From Perspicuibacillus lycopersici (lineage in GTDB: Bacteria > Bacillota > Bacilli > Bacillales > Caldibacillaceae), in the NCBI RefSeq assembly GCF_025660475.1, contig NZ_JAOUSF010000005.1, positions 62,001-126,000 on the forward strand: 64,000 bases of DNA, in the 5' to 3' direction. Below, piece after piece: positions 36,523 through 44,217 of the stretch (positions are counted from its first letter, which is position 1; every line of letters begins with the position of its first letter). Position numbers and translations under genes: made by a program. The notes under the pieces are model-generated. The model was not told the DNA's origin and ran no database searches. It saw nothing but the letters and a program-made list of their open reading frames with translations.

Positions 36523-37425
36523 TCAAGAATTATTGTTATTCTCCACTTGTAAAAATGCAGGATTCAAGTTTTCGTAACCGAGTTTTTGAACATAATGAAC
36601 ATAATCCGTTACACGTTTGTCTTCGGAAAAATTGTACGAAAAATTAAAATTTCCAGCGACATATTGTGCAGTCGAACGAAAAAGTTGAAACATCTGAAAC
36701 AGACTATTCCAAATGTTTTCATCATTCCCATCTGGATAGGTACATAATAATTTCTTCCATTGTTCATTCGTTAAAAAGCTTTTTAAATATTTCCCATTTT
36801 TCCCAATACTTATCGTAAAGTTCGTATCGATTCCTACCTGCCAGCTAAGCATTTTCAATAGCATTGGTCGCACATAAAAATTAAGATGATCGAAAGCATA
36901 CAGTATTTCTCTTCTCCACAAGCCTTTTGCAATGTATGTAGACACCCACCAAAATTCATTACAGCAATTTAAAAATTCGATTTCTGTAGGCGGTTTCACG
37001 TGATAATCCTTATCTGTAGGACTTGGAAGAGAAGGCATACTATTATCCTTATCCAATAAAATAGTCGTCAATGTATCCTCTTCACAATATTCATAACGTT
37101 TTTCGATTGGTATTAATGTTAAATCGATACGATTCCCATCCATAAATAACATTAAATAAGCAAATCGCTCTATAGAGTCCACCGCGATATTATGTGTGGC
37201 GTCAGGCATTTGAATAATTATCCGCTCGCCAAATACATTAATCCAATCGTGATCTGTAAGCAATGATGCCATGTCGGTAACTAAATAAACAATGTCGTAA
37301 TCCTGGAATATATCTTTCGGTACATTAGGATTTGTTCGAGAACCATTCATTCCTACTGCACGGATTCGCTCATCGTTAGCTGCGACTTGTAATATTAATT
37401 GAAACATTTCCTGCTCTGTCCGCAT
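36523..37425 (-). CDS. AadK-like aminoglycoside 6-adenylyltransferase
   Basis: A 300-residue protein with the streptomycin 6-adenylyltransferase (ANT(6)/AadK) layout: VGMNGSRTNPNVPKDIFQDYDIVYLV (nucleotide-binding G-S with D-x-D as DYD), RIDLTLIP and a long helical C-terminal half with NFYVRPMLLKMLSW. Bacillus chromosomes commonly carry such intrinsic genes. ATG 37423-37425 sits 5-6 nt after GGGGGAG; a GTG one codon earlier is too close. Modest streptomycin resistance is the family-based expectation. Confidence 0.87.
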   Translation of the reverse strand: MRTEQEMFQLILQVAANDERIRAVGMNGSRTNPNVPKDIFQDYDIVYLVTDMASLLTDHDWINVFGERIIIQMPDATHNIAVDSIERFAYLMLFMDGNRIDLTLIPIEKRYEYCEEDTLTTILLDKDNSMPSLPSPTDKDYHVKPPTEIEFLNCCNEFWWVSTYIAKGLWRREILYAFDHLNFYVRPMLLKMLSWQVGIDTNFTISIGKNGKYLKSFLTNEQWKKLLCTYPDGNDENIWNSLFQMFQLFRSTAQYVAGNFNFSYNFSEDKRVTDYVHYVQKLGYENLNPAFLQVENNNNS

Positions 37426-38053
37426 CACTACTCCCCCTTTCCATAATTTAGATACGAGAAAAAATCAAATGAAGATATCGTTATTTAATTTCCATTACAG
37501 TGTAAAATCCTCTAGTTTATTTTTAAACCCAATAATAATTCACTTTCATTCCGTCCATCGCGTTTTTAAACTGTAATTTCCTTAATTATTTAAACGTTTT
37601 CCTTTAATGCTAATTTGATTCTACCTTATTTTCCTTCATTTGAACATTCGTAAAATTATAAGGAGTCACTTGTACTACTTCCTTTAATAAAACCGTCTCG
37701 TGTAATACCAACACTATAAAAACAGCCGCAAAAAAAGAGAGCAAACAGAACACTTTATTTTCTTACAGAAGTGTCTGTTGATCTTTTTACTATGGCGATT
37801 TTCTTCTATATTAAATAAATTCTATTTTTATACTAACCATTACCATGATTTATTGAGCATCATTATTTTCCGCGTGCTACATTTGCATGCTTAAATAGAA
37901 ACTGAATTTACACAATATTAACACAATGTTAAATCTATTTATTTTCTTTACTGCCTATTTACTCTCTGATAAAAATTAACGTAATGTACTGTATTGCCAT
38001 TCATATAAACAATCCCGCGTATTTTTTACAGAAACTTCACATTGTTATTGCTT
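37426..38053. other. Non-coding AT-rich stretch with an orphan terminator-like hairpin
   Basis: No credible gene is visible. The only clear structure is a plus-strand hairpin at 37744-37780 (AACAG-ACACTT type, with one bulge, loop of about 13 nt) followed by GATCTTTTTA, with no gene in front of it. It could end an unrecognised small RNA or be left over from a lost gene. Confidence 0.4.
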
Positions 38054-38083
38054 TTGAATGATAGGTTGAATACATGGTACAAT
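38054..38083 (+). promoter_or_regulatory. Predicted promoter of the GDPD lipoprotein gene
   Basis: TTGAAT (38054-38059), 18-nt spacer, TACAAT (38078-38083). Confidence 0.6.
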
Positions 38084-38126
38084 AAATCATTGTTGGATCA
38101 ATTGGTTTATTGAAAGGAGGAATCAT

Positions 38127-39029
38127 ATTATTTACTATAGAAAACTAGCAATTTATTTTTTGTGTTTATTATTTATCAGTGGATGCTCAGAAATGAGTAA
38201 GCATCCAACTTCTACTGTTGAGGATGTGGAAGAAGTATATACTTGGAAACTACCGGTACCTACAGCCATCGCCCATCGTGGTGCTCCTTATTTCGCACCA
38301 GAGCATTCGATTCCGTCCTATGAACAGGCAAAAGCGATAGGTGCAGACTATATTGAAATCGATTTGCAAATGACAAAAGATGGTGTCCTTATTGCCATGC
38401 ATGATAAAAGTTTGGATCGAACAACCGATGGAAATGGTGAAATCCATAGCTTAAATTTAGAAGAAGTAAAACAATTTCATGCAACCATGTCTACTACTGG
38501 CACAATGGACAACCTCCAATCAGATGTGGAAATTCCAACATTAGAGGAAATTTTTCAGCATTTTGGTCATTCGGTTAATTACTATATCGAAACAAAAAGT
38601 CCATATGATTATCCAGGGATGGAAAAGGAATTATTAAAGCTATTATCTAAGTATGATTTACTAGAAAAGACAGATGAAAATGGTGTACCGAAAGTTATCG
38701 TTCAATCATTTAGTCAAGAGAGTTTAAAATTGGTTCATAAGCAAGAACCTTCGATCCCACTAATCCTATTAATAGACCAAGATTTTTCGAATATATCAGA
38801 TGAGCAACTAATTGAATGGAAAAAATTTGTTATCGGGGTTGGAGCAAATTATCAAAAATTAACCGAAGCACAAATTGATAATTTGCATGGACATGATTTA
38901 ATTGTCCATGCCTTTACGATTAATGATTCGGAAACAATGAAGAAATATATTGATTACGGAGTCGATGGTATTTTTACTGATCATATTAACTTGTTAATGA
39001 ATTTAATCGAGGAACTTGAAGGAAAATGA
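38127..39029 (+). CDS. Glycerophosphodiester phosphodiesterase lipoprotein (apparent ATT start)
   Basis: Hydrolyses glycerophosphodiesters to glycerol-3-phosphate and an alcohol outside the membrane. GDPD signatures: AIAHRGAPYFAPEHSIPSY, YIEIDLQMTKDGVLIAMHD and FVIGVGAN / GVDGIFTDH. No ATG, GTG or TTG follows the strong AAAGGAGG at 38113-38120 in frame until TTG 38160, which is 40 nt away and would cut the basic part of the signal peptide. Reading from ATT at 38127 (6-nt spacing; a second ATT at 38130) gives YYRKLAIYFLCLLFISGC, a textbook lipoprotein signal with lipobox. So ATT is the probable start, or an ATG was lost by mutation. Confidence 0.8.
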   Translation: MIYYRKLAIYFLCLLFISGCSEMSKHPTSTVEDVEEVYTWKLPVPTAIAHRGAPYFAPEHSIPSYEQAKAIGADYIEIDLQMTKDGVLIAMHDKSLDRTTDGNGEIHSLNLEEVKQFHATMSTTGTMDNLQSDVEIPTLEEIFQHFGHSVNYYIETKSPYDYPGMEKELLKLLSKYDLLEKTDENGVPKVIVQSFSQESLKLVHKQEPSIPLILLIDQDFSNISDEQLIEWKKFVIGVGANYQKLTEAQIDNLHGHDLIVHAFTINDSETMKKYIDYGVDGIFTDHINLLMNLIEELEGK

Positions 39030-39032
39030 AAT

Positions 39033-39072
39033 AAATCCAGAATACCTTAATTTAAGGTTTCTGGATTTTTTT
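39033..39072 (+). terminator. Intrinsic terminator of the GDPD gene
   Basis: Stem AATCCAGA / TCTGGATT with inner ACCTTA / TAAGGT, followed by TTTTTTTC. Confidence 0.9.
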
Positions 39073-39095
39073 CTTATTGAACTTATCTCGATCTT

Positions 39096-40268
39096 TTATT
39101 GCTCAAATGTCCCTTTAACAATTGCTTGACCATCTCGAACCATTACTTTCCCAAGCGCAATTACTGTATTGATGGACAAATCGGATTTATTTAATAGAAC
39201 AATATCTGCATCTTTTCCTTCTGTGATTGTTCCTTTTTGTTCTAATTTTAAAATTTTCGCCGGATTTTCCGTGGCAACTTTAAGGGCTGTAGAAAGTGGC
39301 AGTTTTTCCTGTAATACTGCATCGCGAACCTCTGTAAATAAACTTGTCACCTTGCCTACCTGCAGTCCTTTAAATTGTCCATTTGCATCGAACATTGGCA
39401 AGCTACCTTGTCCATCTGAAGTAAACGTAATTTGGGCAATGTCTACCCCTTCTTCAAGCATTTGTTTTAACCCGGTGCTACATTTTACTTCATTTCTTTT
39501 AACATTTGGAATGGAGCTTGTCGTGAAATCAACATAACCACCCTTTTTCGCATACACGATACCTGCATCAAATAAATGCTGATTACGATTAATATGGGTT
39601 GGCCAAAATTGAGTAAGCGGGATTTCAGTTTGTTCCGCAACCGCCTCAATTAATTGTAAATGATCGTAGCTATCGCCTACATGTACGTTTACAATACCAG
39701 CCTTTCCTGATAACATCCCACCGATTCTTGACGCAGAGGCAATTTTTGCCATTTCATCAAAGGTTGGTTGTGAGGAACGATGATCGGAAATGGCGATTTC
39801 ACCAGATCCAATGATTTTATCAATTAAAAGGATATCATCTTCAATTTTTCCTGTTAATGTTCGAACCGGGACTTGGTAGGATCCTGTTTGTACAAAACAG
39901 GTGATTCCTTCTTCTTCTAATCCCCGTGCTTTTGCTATTAAACTAGCCATCGTTCGAGTGGTGCCATCCGTGCCAATTACTCCCACCAATGTTGTGATTC
40001 CCGCCAATGTAGCATCTGTTAATTGTATTTCAGGTGTTCTAGTTTTAAAGCTGCCTTCCCCACCGCCGCCGATTATATGCACATGGCCATCTATCAATCC
40101 GGGAATAACTTTTTTATCTGTAGCGTCGATTACTTCAATCGGAACAAACGAACTCGGAATTTCTATATGCTCCTGAATAAAGCCAATTTTATTATGTACA
40201 AGTAATATATCCTGCTTGCCTAAATAATCTGGTGCATAAACCTCTCCGTTTTTAATTAAAGTAATCAT
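39096..40268 (-). CDS. iadA: Isoaspartyl dipeptidase (beta-aspartyl peptidase)
   Basis: Zinc-dependent amidohydrolase (M38) that cleaves isoAsp-X dipeptides from damaged proteins. 390 residues: metal motif GLIDGHVHIIGGGGEG, GTDGTTRTMASL, SDHRSSQPTFDEM, NVHVGDSYDHL and TSDGQGSLPMFD, all typical of IadA. The protein ends in the beta-sandwich strand characteristic of amidohydrolases. Monocistronic, convergent with the GDPD gene. Confidence 0.94.
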   Translation of the reverse strand: MITLIKNGEVYAPDYLGKQDILLVHNKIGFIQEHIEIPSSFVPIEVIDATDKKVIPGLIDGHVHIIGGGGEGSFKTRTPEIQLTDATLAGITTLVGVIGTDGTTRTMASLIAKARGLEEEGITCFVQTGSYQVPVRTLTGKIEDDILLIDKIIGSGEIAISDHRSSQPTFDEMAKIASASRIGGMLSGKAGIVNVHVGDSYDHLQLIEAVAEQTEIPLTQFWPTHINRNQHLFDAGIVYAKKGGYVDFTTSSIPNVKRNEVKCSTGLKQMLEEGVDIAQITFTSDGQGSLPMFDANGQFKGLQVGKVTSLFTEVRDAVLQEKLPLSTALKVATENPAKILKLEQKGTITEGKDADIVLLNKSDLSINTVIALGKVMVRDGQAIVKGTFEQ

Positions 40269-40497
40269 GTCTTCTCCTCTTTTCTATAAGATTAATAGAT
40301 TGATTGTATAACCTAATGGTTTTCAGGGGGGATTTCGGAGGAATTGTTTCCTTAGTCCCCTTTACACACTTTCTTGATCATTTTTCCATAAAAACTAAAA
40401 TCGCCTTTGAATTACTCTCTATCCATGATTTATTGCAAGACATGATTTCTAGGCAAGCGGTGAAAACATAGCAAAAACGGTACAATTTTAGTAAAAA

Positions 40498-40760
40498 GAG
40501 GCTAGGTCAAAACGAATAAACGCTATTTTCTTGATTGGAAAATGATGTTTTTATGATAAGAATAGAATTTCTTTCCGTTTTAGGAGACGGTTTCAGCGGG
40601 ACCTGCCCGAGCATCCTCTTCACTGCGTTCCTGTGGAGTCTCGAGTCACGGGCTTTTCTCGCAGCACTTGCCTCTTCACTCCAATCAATTTTCAAAAGTA
40701 TCCAATGCTTATTATTCGTATAAGAAACTTTTTCAAAAAATTCACTTATGTCTCTTCCTC
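40498..40760. repeat. Dispersed palindromic repeat, family A, decayed copy
   Basis: Left end GAGGCTAGGTCA (40498-40509), right end on the other strand GAGGAAGAGACATAA (40746-40760); compare GAGGCTGGGACATAA at the ends of the intact copy at 42553-42789. Inside are GC-rich complementary stretches (GCGGGACCTGCCCGAG, GAGTCACGGGC). The last 19 nt supply the C-terminal codons and stop of the HAD phosphatase gene. Confidence 0.65.
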
Positions 40761-41299
40761 TTTGTATTACTGGTGACAATCCATTCCACTGCTTCATAAA
40801 AGCTATCGGCAATATAGTCTAGAGTGACTTCTGCCCATTCTCCAAAGTATTCATTGTTTGCAAATTTTTGTAGGTCTTCTGAACCTGCCCCTGTTTTTAC
40901 TAATATTTTTTTCGTATGAACCCGATGGGCAGCTAACATATCCTTCCAGCGGTCGCCAATTACTATACATTCCGTCAAGTCCAACTGTAGGTCTATTGCA
41001 GCTTGTTGAAGCATTCCAGTATTTGGTTTCCGACAATTACACTGTGCCTCCTGTCCATGTGGACAAAGATAGACGTGTTCAAATCCGATTGACTGCAATT
41101 CTTTTACAAAATCTTCTACATGAGCTTCCCCACGTGAAATACCTGGTTGATTAGTAAATGATACGATTAAAATCTCATTTTCTTTTAATAGATGTAATGC
41201 TTCTTTCACTTTAGGAAATAATTGGAATTCGCCGGGGAATTCTACTTGGTTACTGCCACCAATAGTTCCGTCACGATCAATGAAAACTGCCTGAACCAA
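40742..41299 (-). CDS. HAD-IIIA family phosphatase, GmhB-like
   Basis: A 185-residue HAD hydrolase: FIDRDGTIGGS (motif I DxDGT), VSFTNQPGISRGE (motif II), KKILVKTGAGS, and VIGDRWKDMLAAHR (motif IV). The zinc-binding loop CPHGQEAQCNCRKP is that of the GmhB/histidinol-phosphatase subfamily, acting on sugar bisphosphates such as heptose-1,7-bisphosphate. TTG start 41297-41299 after AAAGGAGGTGG. The final residues KRKRHK are encoded within a repeat element, so the native end may have been replaced. No heptose pathway genes are nearby. Confidence 0.84.
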   Translation of the reverse strand: MVQAVFIDRDGTIGGSNQVEFPGEFQLFPKVKEALHLLKENEILIVSFTNQPGISRGEAHVEDFVKELQSIGFEHVYLCPHGQEAQCNCRKPNTGMLQQAAIDLQLDLTECIVIGDRWKDMLAAHRVHTKKILVKTGAGSEDLQKFANNEYFGEWAEVTLDYIADSFYEAVEWIVTSNTKRKRHK

Positions 41300-41319
41300 A
41301 ATTCTCCACCTCCTTTAAA

Positions 41320-42021
41320 TTACCCTAAATACCAGGGAACTATCTCTGATTCTATTACTTTCTTTTCTTTCGTGGATAATTCGACTTTATATGCCTTTGC
41401 ATTCGGTCTTGAGCTAACAATTTGCTGAACGTTTCCATCCACAAAATGAATGGCTACCCCATCATCAGCTGCTAAACCCCCTGCGATTTTTTTCGATTGG
41501 ATCCATTTATGATAGGCTTGCCTCCTACCTGCCTCCCCATCATAATGTGGGCAATTGCTACCACTTATAAAACCTAATCCATGAATCGGTTCTAAACCAT
41601 CGCCGAAGGAATCGGTAATCCCGCTTTCAAACCAACAAAGGGAGCCAGCACTAATACCAGTTAAGATGGTGCCTTGCAGTAACGCCTTTTCTAAAATTTT
41701 ATCGATGCCCCACTCTTTCCATAAGATTAATAGATTTTTAGTATTCCCCCCACCAACATAAATAATATCCTGTTGTAGAAGAAAATCTTCAATATTTCTT
41801 GTCGACGGATTGAATACAGAAAAATGTGTTGGAATACAATTTTGTTTTTGAAAAAAATCATAAAATCTAGCAATATAGTTTGCAGAGTCGCCACTAGCAG
41901 TAGGAAGAAAACAAATATTCGGATTATTCTTTTTCGATTGTTTCAGTATATATTGATCTAATAACGGGTTATTAGGCTCCATGGAAAAACCTCCACCACC
42001 TAATGCAATGATTTGCTTCAT
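41320..42021 (-). CDS. Peptidase E family (S51) protein
   Basis: A 233-residue protein: ALGGGGFSMEPNNPLLDQYIL at the start, IIYVGGGNTKNLL, and nucleophile elbow LTGISAGSLCWFES, all typical of the peptidase E/alpha-aspartyl dipeptidase group. Ends in EIVPWYLG. 20 bp upstream of the HAD gene and on the same strand, so probably cotranscribed. Only weakly similar to the S51 protein at 24025-24678, so they are distinct subgroups. Confidence 0.86.
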   Translation of the reverse strand: MKQIIALGGGGFSMEPNNPLLDQYILKQSKKNNPNICFLPTASGDSANYIARFYDFFQKQNCIPTHFSVFNPSTRNIEDFLLQQDIIYVGGGNTKNLLILWKEWGIDKILEKALLQGTILTGISAGSLCWFESGITDSFGDGLEPIHGLGFISGSNCPHYDGEAGRRQAYHKWIQSKKIAGGLAADDGVAIHFVDGNVQQIVSSRPNAKAYKVELSTKEKKVIESEIVPWYLG

Positions 42022-42079
42022 AATCGTTCCCCTTTATTATTTTTTTAAAATGGCTGTTTTCGTATATATTGTTGTTTTT

Positions 42080-42190
42080 TCTAAAAAGACGGTAGACAAA
42101 AATACACCCCCGTGCATCCTTTCAGGCGAGCGGCTCGGGGTTTCATTTAATAATCCTATCTCATGAAATAGCAACAATCCTTTAGAAAAC
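42080..42190. repeat. Degenerate dispersed repeat, family B, copy 4
   Basis: Contains GCATCCTTTCAGGCGAGCG (near 42115) and the 24-nt end block at 42162-42185 that matches 3770-3793 with one difference. Ends in AAACAGCCT as does the copy near 35453 (ATAGCCT). Confidence 0.6.
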
Positions 42191-42211
42191 AGCCTAAAAA
42201 AGTGATGATTG

Positions 42212-42492
42212 TTATTCTTTTGATTTTACCATTTCCTTTTGCATATACTCAATCGTTTGTTTTATTCCTTCTGAGTATAGTGTAAGCGGAATCGGACCGA
42301 TATATTTCTCATATTTTTCTCCGCTTAACATAATGGGTGTCTCATTTAAATAAAATAGCTCTACTACTTCACGCATCATTGGTTTCAAAACGCCAAGTAG
42401 CCTGATTAATGTATTTCTTGAATAAACTCTTTCCTAGTAATTAATCCATAACCCGGGATATTCTGATTATCAATAAGTTCTGAAAATAGAAA
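42212..42492 (-). pseudogene. 3' remnant of an NAD-dependent epimerase/dehydratase-type gene
   Basis: On the minus strand one frame reads SELIDNQNIPGYGLITRKEF then stops at TAA; the next frame takes over as LLGVLKPMMREVVELF, YLNETPIMLSGEKYEKYIG and IKQTIEYMQKEM to a stop at 42212-42214. This is the C-terminal portion of an extended SDR/epimerase-like protein with a frameshift or small deletion at about 42408-42420 and no 5' part. It sits between repeats of two families, which may have driven the loss. Confidence 0.7.
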
Positions 42493-42552
42493 GATTTATT
42501 TTTGAAAATTACTCTTTTTTATAAAAGTTTAAACCCACAGCAATTATAAAAA

Positions 42553-42789
42553 ATGAGGCTGGGACATAACAAGTGATATTTAAATGTAAGACGAACAATA
42601 ATTCGGATAGCGGAGGAAATATACGTAGACTCCTGCGGGAAAAGCATGAGCCGAAGCCCCTGCACGAAGCGTAGCGGAGGAGGAGGCTAAGGCCATGCCC
42701 GCGGAAAGCGAAGTATATTTCCGGAGTGAATTTACCTACTTAATTTTTTCGGATTCTCTTACATAAAAATACTTTTGTCCCAGCCTCAT
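42553..42789. repeat. Intact dispersed palindromic repeat, family A (MITE/REP-like)
   Basis: A 237-bp element with perfect 14-bp terminal inverted repeats ATGAGGCTGGGACA / TGTCCCAGCCTCAT. The inside is also palindromic: GGAAATATAC (about 42615) pairs with GTATATTTCC (about 42712), and a GC-rich core (ACTCCTGCGGGAAAAGC, GCCCGCGGAAAGCGAAGT) occurs in many Bacillaceae genomes. No ORF. Its transcript would form a long hairpin, so it may act as a terminator for the MFS gene at 42805. Confidence 0.85.
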
Positions 42790-42804
42790 CCTTTCATTGT
42801 CGTA

Positions 42805-43980
42805 TTACCATTCCTTACGTGCTTTATATCGTTTCGATGGCGTACGGCCCATTTGTATGGATAAAATAGCAGTAATAAAAGATAAAATAATGAATAGTCC
42901 GCCAATCATTGGATTCACCTCAATGGAAAGCTGCTCTACTACTATGCCTCCAACAATGGAACCGAAAGCAACTCCTAAATGAAGTGCGGAGTTATTTAAG
43001 CTTTGTTGAATTTCGGATGTTTCCGGAGAAGTTTCGATTAAATAACTTTGCATCGCAGGAGAAATTGCCCAGCTTAGTACACCCCAAACAATCGTAATGA
43101 CTATAAAAATCGGCACTATTCCAAGTGTAAATGGAAGAATGAAAAAGACAATGCTGAATATCGCGAGTGAAAATATAATAGATTTCTTTGAACCATATAC
43201 ATCTGCAAGTGTCCCACCAATTCCACCACCACTTACCGCTGCAAATCCAAAAATTAAATACACAATACTCACCCAACCGCCATGTATACCGGTCATTGTT
43301 TCAAGATAAGGTTTAAAATATGCATACAATACCGTATGACCTGCCATATATAAAAACGTTGTTAATAACGCAAAGGTTATTTTCCGATTTTTTAAGCTAG
43401 CTAATTGGATACGTAATGGCAATGCTGGCTTCGGCTCCACTTTTTCCATTAAAAGGTGCACACCGACAATGGAAAACACGGTTAATACTGTAATCAAAAC
43501 AAATGGTGCACGCCAACCGAAACTATTTCCTAAAACTAGCCCGATTGGAACGCCAAGTACAAGTGAAGCACTTACTCCCATAGAAACAATACCGATTGCG
43601 CGGCCACGATATTTTTCATCCACTAGCGATGGCGCCATTACTAAACATAAAATAATCAATAATGCTCCACTAAAGGCTAAAATTACTCGTCCAATAAACA
43701 ATAGAAGATAATTCCCACTTACGATTGTCACTACATCCCCAATGAAAAAAATATACAAGGAAATGAGCGTTAAATGTTTTCTTTCTACTTTTGCAGTCAT
43801 GATTAATAAAATCGGTGAAGCAACTGCAAATATTAACGCAAAAACGGTAATTAGCTGGCCCGCCTGTGCTAAACTAACATGTAAGTCCTCTGCAATTAAA
43901 TCAAGAATTCCACTAATAATTAATTCCACCATACCAATTACAAAGGATATAATCATCAAAAAATAAACTCGTTTATCCAT
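42805..43980 (-). CDS. MFS transporter (DHA1/AraJ-YbcL type)
   Basis: A 391-residue, 12-helix transporter. Features: FVIGMVELIISGILDLIAEDL in helix 1, GRVILAFSGALLIILCLVM in helix 4, a motif-C-like GVSASLVLGVPIGLVLGN, and a charged central loop. It resembles sugar/drug efflux MFS proteins of the AraJ type. ATG 43978-43980 was chosen over an upstream in-frame ATG since AAGGA lies between; spacing (11 nt) is a bit long. Substrate unknown. Divergent from clpB. Confidence 0.88.
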   Translation of the reverse strand: MDKRVYFLMIISFVIGMVELIISGILDLIAEDLHVSLAQAGQLITVFALIFAVASPILLIMTAKVERKHLTLISLYIFFIGDVVTIVSGNYLLLFIGRVILAFSGALLIILCLVMAPSLVDEKYRGRAIGIVSMGVSASLVLGVPIGLVLGNSFGWRAPFVLITVLTVFSIVGVHLLMEKVEPKPALPLRIQLASLKNRKITFALLTTFLYMAGHTVLYAYFKPYLETMTGIHGGWVSIVYLIFGFAAVSGGGIGGTLADVYGSKKSIIFSLAIFSIVFFILPFTLGIVPIFIVITIVWGVLSWAISPAMQSYLIETSPETSEIQQSLNNSALHLGVAFGSIVGGIVVEQLSIEVNPMIGGLFIILSFITAILSIQMGRTPSKRYKARKEW

Positions 43981-44146
43981 TACAATGTTCGTCCTTCCAT
44001 AAAAACCATTCAAAATCTAATAGTATAATGCAACAATTAGAATTACAAGTGCTAGTAACATTCATTCTCTTCAATGTTTCCATTATGTTATGTATAAAGA
44101 TTATCTATCCAAACAATGCTAATGCTCATATTCAAGTGATAAAAAC

Positions 44147-44176
44147 TTTACTATTTTAAAAAAATTAGTATATACT
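44147..44176 (+). promoter_or_regulatory. Predicted promoter of clpB
   Basis: TTTACT (44147-44152), 18-nt spacer, TATACT (44171-44176). The weak -35 makes this tentative. Confidence 0.5.
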
Positions 44177-44188
44177 ACATTATATAAA

Positions 44189-44205
44189 GGTCAAAAAAGG
44201 TCAAA
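44189..44205 (+). promoter_or_regulatory. CtsR operator of clpB
   Basis: A perfect tandem heptad GGTCAAA - AAA - GGTCAAA, the CtsR recognition sequence, located just after the predicted start of transcription and abutting the Shine-Dalgarno AAAGGAG. CtsR represses clp genes until heat or protein stress. Confidence 0.93.
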
Positions 44206-44217
44206 GGAGTTGTGCGT

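Noticed and set aside
40498..42789. Insertion sequence or CRISPR array
   Set aside because: The repeats here carry no transposase and are not regularly spaced; no direct repeats with unique spacers occur anywhere in the window.
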